This document shows, piece by piece, positions 24,501-30,361 of a DNA stretch of 30,361 nucleotides; within the stretch, counting starts at the first letter, position 1, and every line of letters begins with the position of its first letter. A program made the position numbers and the translations under genes. The notes under the pieces are model-generated. The model made no database searches, was not told the DNA's origin, and worked only from the letters and a program-made list of their open reading frames with translations. This stretch comes from TMED26 sp042088965 (GTDB lineage Bacteria > Pseudomonadota > Alphaproteobacteria > Thalassobaculales > Thalassobaculaceae): NCBI GenBank assembly GCA_042088965.1, contig JBELLC010000024.1:1-30361 (forward strand), in the 5' to 3' direction.

Positions 24501-25165
24501 TCATCCCCCAAACTGGCCGCCATCACATCGCTGGTCGCAGGTTGAAAATCATCTAGCGATAAAACGCGGCAGTCCGCCGCCAGATCAAGGGCGACATGGG
24601 TGGCCAACACCACCGCGCCCCCCTGTTGGCGGTGACCATCAATTGCGGCGGTAATGGCCGCTTGACTGGCACTATCTAGCCCGACCGTCGGCTCGTCCAA
24701 AAGCCACAGCGGTGACGGCGTTAAAAGCAACCGCGCCAAGGCCAACCGGCGGCGCTGTCCTGACGACAGGAATCGTGCTGGTAAATCGGCAATAGCGGCC
24801 AATGCCATATGCGCCAGCGCGGTATCGGTGGCCCCTTGTGCAGCGCCCCAAAGATCACCCCAGAAGCCCAAATTCTCCCGGCAGCTAAGGGCCAGATTAA
24901 GGGCCTCGGCATGGCCAACATAGCGCAGATGACCTTGCCCCCCGTCTGGCCCCTGCCAATCCAGCTCACCCGATGTTGCCGTCAATAGCCCCGCCAGCAG
25001 CCGCAAAAGACTGGATTTGCCACTCCCATTTCGGCCTTGCAAGAGCAGGGCATCGCCGTTCCCCACAACGAAATCGACGCCAGCAAAAACCAGCCGCTCG
25101 GCGCGATAACATTTCAGATTCTGACCGCGTAAGCGGAACTCTGGATAGCGAAACATGCCCTTCAT
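24494..25165 (-). CDS. ccmA: Haem exporter ABC ATPase CcmA
   Basis: ATPase subunit of the CcmAB transporter. From the ATG at 25165 (MKGMFRYPEFRLRGQNL) the product has 223 residues. It has Walker A GRNGSGKS (44-51), the signature LSSGQRRRLALARL, Walker B LWLLDEPTVGLD and the switch histidine LATHVAL. The frame stays open to 25333, but that would run past the start of the divergent CoA-transferase gene (25257), so I rejected the longer form; an ATG at 25156 is also possible. It is the first gene of the ccmA-I operon, whose promoter must lie in the roughly 90 bases before 25257, where I see no near-consensus elements. Confidence 0.94.
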   Translation of the reverse strand: MKGMFRYPEFRLRGQNLKCYRAERLVFAGVDFVVGNGDALLLQGRNGSGKSSLLRLLAGLLTATSGELDWQGPDGGQGHLRYVGHAEALNLALSCRENLGFWGDLWGAAQGATDTALAHMALAAIADLPARFLSSGQRRRLALARLLLTPSPLWLLDEPTVGLDSASQAAITAAIDGHRQQGGAVVLATHVALDLAADCRVLSLDDFQPATSDVMAASLGDDW

Positions 25166-25256
25166 ATACGCGCCGTTCCAAAAACCGTCCAGCACCGCAC
25201 TAGACAGGCGCGTTACGTGCGCTAAAGTGCCGCCCCCACCTAAGGAGTAGCTAACT

Positions 25257-26453
25257 ATGACAATTGCCCCTGCCTCAACCGCCCTAAAGCGATTTAAAGT
25301 CCTGGATCTGACGCGCGTGCGCGCTGGCCCCACCTGTGTCCGTCAATTGGCGGATTGGGGCGCGAATGTGATCAAGATCGAAGCCCCTGTCGACCCCGCT
25401 GGTGGCGACAGCATGGGCGGCCCGCGCCATGGCTCTGACTTTCAAAACCTCCATCGTAATAAACGTGCGTTGAGCCTAAATTTAAAAGATCCAGAAGGCT
25501 TGGCGATTTTTAAGCGCTTGGCCGCTGACGCAGATGTCATTGTTGAAAACTATCGCCCTGATGTGAAAACCCGTCTTGGAATCGATTATGAGACCTTAGC
25601 CAAGGATAACCCCCGTTTGGTCTACGCCAGCATTTCGGGCTTTGGTCAAGATGGTCCCTATGCGAAACGCCCAGGCTTTGATCAAATCGCCCAAGGCATG
25701 GGCGGGCTCATGTCGATCACCGGCGCACCTGGCGAAGGCCCCATGCGGGTCGGCATTCCAATTGCTGATTTATGCGCCGGTCTGTTTGCCGCCCAAGGGA
25801 TTTTTATTGCCCTGTTAGAGCGTGAAGAATCAGGTAAGGGGCAGTGGATAAACACCTCCCTCCTGCAAGCGCAGATCTTCATGCTTGATTTTCAGGCGTC
25901 GCGCTGGACCATGAGCGGGGAGGTTGCCGGGCAAGCTGGCAATAACCATCCCACCAGTATCCCCACCGGCGCGTTCAAGACCACCGATGGCTATATCAAT
26001 CTGGCGGTTTCCGGCGCCGAGATTTGGCAGCGTTGCGCAAAGGTTCTGGAGCGGGAAGATTTAATTACCAATCCAGACTATGCCTCTGGCGGTGACCGGT
26101 CTAAAAATCGCGATACCTTGAACGCGATTATTCAAGACATTCTGGTGCAGAAATCCAGCGCGGAATGGGTCGCGGCGTTTAACGCCGCAGGCGTGCCTTG
26201 TGGGCCGATCTACGCCATTAATGAAGTCTTTGACGACCCACAAGTTCAGCATTTGGAAATGGCCAAATCTGTCTATTCGCCAAATATTGGCCGCGATATT
26301 GACTTGATTAACCAGCCCATCAATATGAGCCGGACACCCACATCAATGACACGTTATCCCCCAGATCCAGGGGAGCAAAGCGATGAAGTGCTGACAGAGC
26401 TTGGCCTGTCTGCCGACGAAATTAGCGATCTGCGCAGTCGCCGTATCATTTAA
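25257..26453 (+). CDS. CaiB/BaiF (class III) CoA-transferase family protein (second)
   Basis: 398 residues, same family as the gene at 15581 but clearly diverged. KVLDLTRVRAGPTCVRQLAD opens the protein, with VRAGP where many members have VLAGP. NVIKIEAPVDPAGGD, FQNLHRNKRALSLNLKD, ENYRPDVKTRLGIDY and YASISGFGQDGPYAKRPGFD follow, and GIPIADLCAGLFAAQG supplies the catalytic Asp171. C-terminal GVPCGPIYAINEVFDDPQVQ is typical. A perfect TAAGGAG nine bases before the ATG decides the start. It is followed after 32 bases by a crotonase-fold gene, so the two probably form a two-gene operon resembling caiB-caiD logic (CoA activation, then modification of the acyl chain). Substrate unknown. Confidence 0.95.
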   Translation: MTIAPASTALKRFKVLDLTRVRAGPTCVRQLADWGANVIKIEAPVDPAGGDSMGGPRHGSDFQNLHRNKRALSLNLKDPEGLAIFKRLAADADVIVENYRPDVKTRLGIDYETLAKDNPRLVYASISGFGQDGPYAKRPGFDQIAQGMGGLMSITGAPGEGPMRVGIPIADLCAGLFAAQGIFIALLEREESGKGQWINTSLLQAQIFMLDFQASRWTMSGEVAGQAGNNHPTSIPTGAFKTTDGYINLAVSGAEIWQRCAKVLEREDLITNPDYASGGDRSKNRDTLNAIIQDILVQKSSAEWVAAFNAAGVPCGPIYAINEVFDDPQVQHLEMAKSVYSPNIGRDIDLINQPINMSRTPTSMTRYPPDPGEQSDEVLTELGLSADEISDLRSRRII

Positions 26454-26485
26454 ATGCCGATGATTTATTCTGGAGAAAGAGTGCT

Positions 26486-27280
26486 ATGAGTATCGAAACG
26501 GACCGCATTTTGACATCGCGTGACGGCAGTTGCCTGACCATTACTTTTAACAACCCTGATAAGCTCAACGCCATGTCGAAAGATATGTGGCTGGCCGCCG
26601 CCGATATTTTAGACGCCGCGGGCAAAGATGATTCAGTGCGTCTGGTGATCCTTACAGGTGCTGGCGACCGCGCCTTTGTCGCCGGCGCTGATATTTCAAA
26701 ATTTGCTGATGAGCGTAGTAATTTTGAAGCACAATTAGACTATGGCCGGGCGGTCGAGGCCATGCATATCGCCTTAAAAAATGTCCGCAAGCCAACCATC
26801 GCCCGCGTGAATGGCTATTGCATTGGCGGCGGTCTTGCCATTGCCATTGATTGCGATTTGCGACTGGTGTCAGACAAATCAACCTTTGCGGTGCCTGCCG
26901 CCAAATTGGGGCTGGGATATGCGGCGGGCGGCATCCGCACCTTGCGGGAATTAGTTGGCCCGTCATTTGCAGCCGAAATCTTCTATACAGCCCGCCAATT
27001 CAGCGCTGAAGATGCCCGCATCATGGGACTGGTCAACCGGGTGGTACCTGAAGCTGAATTGGAAAACCTTGTCGCTGATTATGTCAATCGGATCACCGCC
27101 AATGCGCCCCTGACCATTGCAGCGGCAAAACAGGCGATCATCGAATTGGGTAAATATGACGCTGATCAGGATCTAGACCTTTGTCAGGAATTGGTCGAAA
27201 ACTGTTTCTCAAGTGAGGATTACCAAGAAGGTCGGTTGGCGTTCATGGAAAAGCGGAAGCCCAACTTTCAAGGCAAATAA
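26486..27280 (+). CDS. Enoyl-CoA hydratase/isomerase (crotonase) family protein lacking classical catalytic Glu pair
   Basis: 264 residues with the crotonase fold. NNPDKLNAMS, FVAGADISKF (first oxyanion-hole segment, residues 64-73) and NGYCIGGGLAIAIDCDLRLV (second oxyanion-hole segment, residues 110-128) are clear. In rat mitochondrial hydratase the acid/base glutamates are Glu144 (GGGCE) and Glu164 (QPE); the aligned positions here are Ala118 and Ala138 (VPAAKLG). Simple hydratase activity is therefore doubtful; other crotonase reactions (isomerisation, decarboxylation, hydrolysis, C-C cleavage) use other residues. A ribosome binding site (GGAGAAAG) precedes the ATG. It is paired with the upstream CoA-transferase. 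Confidence 0.9.
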   Translation: MSIETDRILTSRDGSCLTITFNNPDKLNAMSKDMWLAAADILDAAGKDDSVRLVILTGAGDRAFVAGADISKFADERSNFEAQLDYGRAVEAMHIALKNVRKPTIARVNGYCIGGGLAIAIDCDLRLVSDKSTFAVPAAKLGLGYAAGGIRTLRELVGPSFAAEIFYTARQFSAEDARIMGLVNRVVPEAELENLVADYVNRITANAPLTIAAAKQAIIELGKYDADQDLDLCQELVENCFSSEDYQEGRLAFMEKRKPNFQGK

Positions 27281-27318
27281 CCAATCCAATAGGCATCTAT
27301 CCGATGCGTTGGGCCCTG

Positions 27319-27534
27319 TTAACCGAGCCGGCCACGAAAGGGCTGGCCGGTTAGCAGGCTAATTAAATGCCCGGCCATCACCAGAGCGGCAACCAACGCA
27401 AACATCTGAATGAACGTCAAAGGCAGCCATTGCGGACGCCCGTGTTGACGTGGCTGGCGCTGTTTCCAATTGGCCAGCGCAAAAATGCTGATCGCCAGCA
27501 CAAGAATGGCGATGGTGACGGAAAAATCAGTCAT
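27319..27534 (-). CDS. Small two-helix membrane protein, unknown function
   Basis: 71 residues with two hydrophobic helices: one at the N terminus (SVTIAILVLAISIFALANW) and one near residues 40-62 (FIQMFALVAALVMAGHLISL), separated by a basic, Gln/Arg/Pro-rich loop. The C-terminal GHLISLLTGQPFRGR resembles a motif I associate from memory with short conserved alphaproteobacterial membrane proteins near acnA, which I cannot verify here. The start codon has no clear ribosome binding site and lies 16 bases after the acnA terminator hairpin. No function known. Confidence 0.65.
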   Translation of the reverse strand: MTDFSVTIAILVLAISIFALANWKQRQPRQHGRPQWLPLTFIQMFALVAALVMAGHLISLLTGQPFRGRLG

Positions 27535-27549
27535 CGGCTGGATGAAAAT

Positions 27550-27577
27550 AAAAGGGCTGTGTTGCCACAGCCCTTTT
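27550..27577 (-). terminator. Intrinsic terminator of acnA
   Basis: A perfect 12-bp stem AAAAGGGCTGTG/CACAGCCCTTTT with a 4-base loop, followed on the minus strand by ATTTTC. It lies 23 bases after the acnA stop. The A/T flanks on both arms would let it also work in the plus direction. Confidence 0.88.
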
Positions 27578-27600
27578 GCCGTTGTTTTGGGTCGCCAGGA

Positions 27601-30282
27601 TCACGCCGCCTTTGCAAGATTTCGCAAAACGTAATGCAAGATCCCACCATTGCGGTAGTAATCAACCTCATCAGCGGTATCGATCCGGCACAACAAAGCG
27701 ATTTCCTTGGTGGTGCCATCCGCAAAAGTAATCTTGCAGTGGACATCCATGCCCGGTTTCAAGCCTGCTTTGAGCCCTGTCAGATCAAAGCTCTCATTAC
27801 CGGTCAGGCCCAAAGTTTCGCGATTGTCTCCGCCCTTGAACTGCAGGGGCAAGACCCCCATACCGACCAAGTTTGACCGGTGAATACGCTCAAAGCTCTC
27901 AACGATGACGGCTTTCACGCCCAGCAACCGGGTGCCTTTTGCCGCCCAGTCACGTGATGAACCTGTGCCATATTCTTTGCCACCAATCACAACCAATGGC
28001 ACGCCATCCTCTTGATAGCGCATGGCCGCCTCATAGATCGACATTTGATCGCCAGATGGGGTGTGCTTGGTCTGACCGCCGGTGACATTATCCAGCATTT
28101 CATTGCGCAGACGGATATTGGCAAAGGTGCCGCGCATCATCACCTGATGATTACCTCGGCGGGCCCCATAAGAGTTAAACTCCTCAGGGCGGATTTGCCG
28201 TTCCAACAGGTAGTCACCTGCGGGGCCATCTTTGGCAATATTACCTGCCGGAGAAATGTGGTCGGTGGTGATTGAATCTCCGAGGACCGCGAGTTCACGC
28301 GCCCCATGGACATCTTCAATATCGCTAATTTCCATCGACATACCTTCAAAGTAAGGCGGGTTCTGAACATAGGTTGAGCCATCATTCCAGTCATAGGTCA
28401 GACCGCCTGACGTCGGCACCGCCTGCCATTCACTGCCACCATCAAAGACGTTGGCATAACGGGCGCGATACATTTGCGGACTCAAATTAGCAAGAATGGT
28501 ATCCTCCACCTCGCGGTTAGTTGGCCAGATATCGCGCAAGTAAACAGGATTGCCGTCGCTATCTTCGCCCAAGGCATCTCGGGTCACATCAATATTCATG
28601 TTACCCGCGATTGCATACGCCACCACCAGCGGCGGTGATGCCAGATAATTTGCCCGGCTGAGTGGATTGACGCGGCCTTCAAAGTTACGGTTGCCAGAGA
28701 GCACAGAGGCGGCGAACAAGTCGCTTTCTTCCACCGCTTTGGCAACCGCGTCATTGACCAGGCCAGAGTTGCCGATACAGGTGGTGCACCCATAGCCCAC
28801 AAGGTTGAAGCCAAGGGCGTCAAGATCCTTTTGCAGATCAGCGGCGACCAGATAGTCGGTGACCACTTGGCTGCCCGGCGCAAGCGAGGTTTTGACCCAT
28901 GGCTTAACTTTTAAGCCCTTCGCAACCGCATTACGGGCGACCAAGCCAGCCGCAAACAAGACCGCCGGATTAGAGGTATTGGTGCAACTGGTAATGGCGG
29001 CAATAACAACCGCCCCATCGCTCAATTCATAATCCGCGCCAGCAACCGGATAGGTCTGTGTGCTGCGACCTGCCAAGTCTTGCAATGTCCCGGCAAAAGA
29101 GCTGGCAGCATCTGTCAACAGCACCCGATCTTGGGGCCGTTTTGGCCCTGCCAATGACGGCACAACACTGGACAGATCGAGAGACAGAGTATCACTGAAG
29201 ACAGGATCTGGTGACGCTGCACTACGCCACATGCCTTGCGCTTTGGCATACTCTTCAACCAAGGCAACACGATCATCATCCCGGCCGGTAAAGCGCAAGT
29301 AATTAATGGTTTCTTCATCAATTGGGAAAAAGCCGCAGGTTGCGCCATATTCGGGCGCCATATTGGCAATCGTGGCACGGTCTGCAAGCGACAATTGATC
29401 CAAACCAGGACCATAAAACTCCACAAATTTGCCAACCACACCTTTGGCACGCAGCATTTGCACAATGGTCAAAACCACGTCCGTCGCCGTGGTGCCTTCA
29501 GGTGATTTACCTGTGAGGCGGAAACCCACCACGTCCGGGATCAGCATAGAGACAGGCTGGCCTAGCATTGCTGCTTCGGCTTCAATGCCGCCAACACCCC
29601 AGCCCAAAACAGCCATGCCGTTGACCATGGTGGTGTGGCTATCAGTGCCCACAAGCGTATCTGGATAGGCAATGGTGGCGCCATCTTCTTCCTTGGTCCA
29701 AACCGTCTGCGCCAGATATTCCAAATTGACCTGGTGGCAGATGCCGGTTCCTGGCGGCACAACACGGAAATTGCGGAAGGCTTCAGAGCCCCAGCGCAAA
29801 AACTCATAGCGCTCGCCATTCCGCTCAAATTCCAGATCAACATTGTTCTGAAAAGCTGACTCACTGCCAAAGCTGTCAACCATCACCGAATGGTCAATCA
29901 CCAAGTCAACGGGCGATAACGGGTTAATCTTTTCTGGGTCACCGCCCAGGCTAACCATCGCATCGCGCATCGCTGCCAGATCAACCACAGCCGGAACGCC
30001 GGTAAAGTCCTGCATCAAAACCCGCGCCGGGCGATATGCAATCTCGCGATCCGAACTGCCGGTTTTGGCCCATTCAGCAAGGCTGCTCACATCATCGCTG
30101 GTCACGGTCCGACCATCTTCGTGGCGCAGCAAGTTTTCTAACAAAACCTTCAATGAAAAGGGCAAGCGGTCAATGTCGCCAAGGCCTGCTTCGGCCAGCG
30201 CTGCAAGAGAGAAATAGTCATATGTCTTGCCAGCCACCGTCAGTTGGCGGCGGCTATTGGAGCGGAATTGGCCATCCGTCAT
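27601..30282 (-). CDS. acnA: Aconitate hydratase A
   Basis: TCA-cycle enzyme isomerising citrate to isocitrate with a [4Fe-4S] cluster; cytosolic. 893 residues, the usual AcnA/IRP1-type length. The three cluster cysteines are Cys433 (ITSCTNTSNP) and Cys499 and Cys502 (YGCTTCIGNSG). Other signatures: LMQDFTGVPAVVDLAAMRD, DLVIDHSVMVDSFG, GTDSHTTMVNGMAVLGWGVG, the swivelling domain with GDSITTDHISPAG, and GKEYGTGSSRDWAAKGT. AAGGAG seven bases before the ATG decides the start. About 80 bases of upstream sequence remain, with a direct repeat GGCCGGTCG (30320-30328 and 30341-30349) around a small CGAGG/CCTCG stem; its role is unknown. Linkage of acnA with ccm genes is known in several alphaproteobacteria. 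Confidence 0.98.
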   Translation of the reverse strand: MTDGQFRSNSRRQLTVAGKTYDYFSLAALAEAGLGDIDRLPFSLKVLLENLLRHEDGRTVTSDDVSSLAEWAKTGSSDREIAYRPARVLMQDFTGVPAVVDLAAMRDAMVSLGGDPEKINPLSPVDLVIDHSVMVDSFGSESAFQNNVDLEFERNGERYEFLRWGSEAFRNFRVVPPGTGICHQVNLEYLAQTVWTKEEDGATIAYPDTLVGTDSHTTMVNGMAVLGWGVGGIEAEAAMLGQPVSMLIPDVVGFRLTGKSPEGTTATDVVLTIVQMLRAKGVVGKFVEFYGPGLDQLSLADRATIANMAPEYGATCGFFPIDEETINYLRFTGRDDDRVALVEEYAKAQGMWRSAASPDPVFSDTLSLDLSSVVPSLAGPKRPQDRVLLTDAASSFAGTLQDLAGRSTQTYPVAGADYELSDGAVVIAAITSCTNTSNPAVLFAAGLVARNAVAKGLKVKPWVKTSLAPGSQVVTDYLVAADLQKDLDALGFNLVGYGCTTCIGNSGLVNDAVAKAVEESDLFAASVLSGNRNFEGRVNPLSRANYLASPPLVVAYAIAGNMNIDVTRDALGEDSDGNPVYLRDIWPTNREVEDTILANLSPQMYRARYANVFDGGSEWQAVPTSGGLTYDWNDGSTYVQNPPYFEGMSMEISDIEDVHGARELAVLGDSITTDHISPAGNIAKDGPAGDYLLERQIRPEEFNSYGARRGNHQVMMRGTFANIRLRNEMLDNVTGGQTKHTPSGDQMSIYEAAMRYQEDGVPLVVIGGKEYGTGSSRDWAAKGTRLLGVKAVIVESFERIHRSNLVGMGVLPLQFKGGDNRETLGLTGNESFDLTGLKAGLKPGMDVHCKITFADGTTKEIALLCRIDTADEVDYYRNGGILHYVLRNLAKAA

Positions 30283-30361
30283 GGTCTATCTCCTTAATAC
30301 CTCTGATCCGTCTGTGGGTGGCCGGTCGAGGTGCGCCTCGGGCCGGTCGCGTCGGGCACGC

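Noticed and set aside
25166..25333. N-terminal extension of ccmA to an ATG at 25333
   Set aside because: It would overlap the start and ribosome binding site of the divergent CoA-transferase, and the extra residues do not resemble CcmA.
27328..27350. CCGGCCA/TGGCCGG hairpin after the crotonase gene, as a terminator
   Set aside because: No T-tract follows in the plus direction, and it lies within the coding end of the small membrane protein.
1..30361. CRISPR arrays, insertion sequences, prophage, rRNA or toxin-antitoxin genes
   Set aside because: No regularly spaced repeats, transposase or integrase motifs, phage genes or rRNA sequence were seen on either strand.

Overview
The window looks like a draft alphaproteobacterial chromosome segment of moderate-to-high GC. 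The gene orders point there: rplU-rpmA-obgE-proB-proA-nadD-rsfS-rlmH-gpmI-envC-ctpA, and a complete ccmABCDEFGHI operon close to acnA. The catabolic cargo (two class III CoA-transferases, a crotonase-fold protein, glutathione transferases, an old yellow enzyme) would suit a marine Rhodospirillales/SAR116-like lineage, but that placement is inference. A run of exactly 100 N (9824-9923) marks a scaffold join, so the two halves may not be truly adjacent.

Left half (1-9465, all minus strand): a tightly packed housekeeping cluster reads from rplU toward ctpA. It has a near-consensus sigma-70 promoter upstream of rplU (9521-9548) and a hairpin with a T-rich tail between rpmA and obgE that probably lowers expression of the distal genes. 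It covers ribosomal proteins L21 and L27, the ribosome-assembly GTPase Obg, proline synthesis, NAD synthesis, ribosome silencing, 23S rRNA methylation, glycolysis and cell-wall hydrolase control. tRNA-Ser(CGA) lies divergently at 9725-9814, directly before the gap.

Middle (9924-18305): an accessory region starting with a 5'-truncated bacterial voltage-gated sodium channel (selectivity filter TLESWSM). Then come a LysR regulator divergent from an NAD(P)H:FMN/quinone reductase-like protein, an unrecognised 135-residue protein, a glutathione transferase, an old-yellow-enzyme alkene reductase, a second glutathione transferase, a class III CoA-transferase and an aldehyde dehydrogenase. Together they look like a module for reactive carbonyls, quinones and other electrophiles.

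Right half (18454-30282): the complete System I cytochrome c maturation operon, ccmA to ccmI, on the minus strand with short overlaps between most genes. Divergent from ccmA is a two-gene plus-strand unit (class III CoA-transferase and a crotonase lacking both classical hydratase glutamates). A small two-helix membrane protein and acnA follow on the minus strand, with a strong terminator hairpin between them.

No transposase, integrase, CRISPR array, phage gene or rRNA was seen. The most interesting items are the glutamate-less crotonase paired with a CoA-transferase, the unknown 135-residue protein in the redox module, the gap-truncated sodium channel, and several inverted repeats in divergent promoter regions. 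Nothing here amounts by itself to a demonstrably new biological system.
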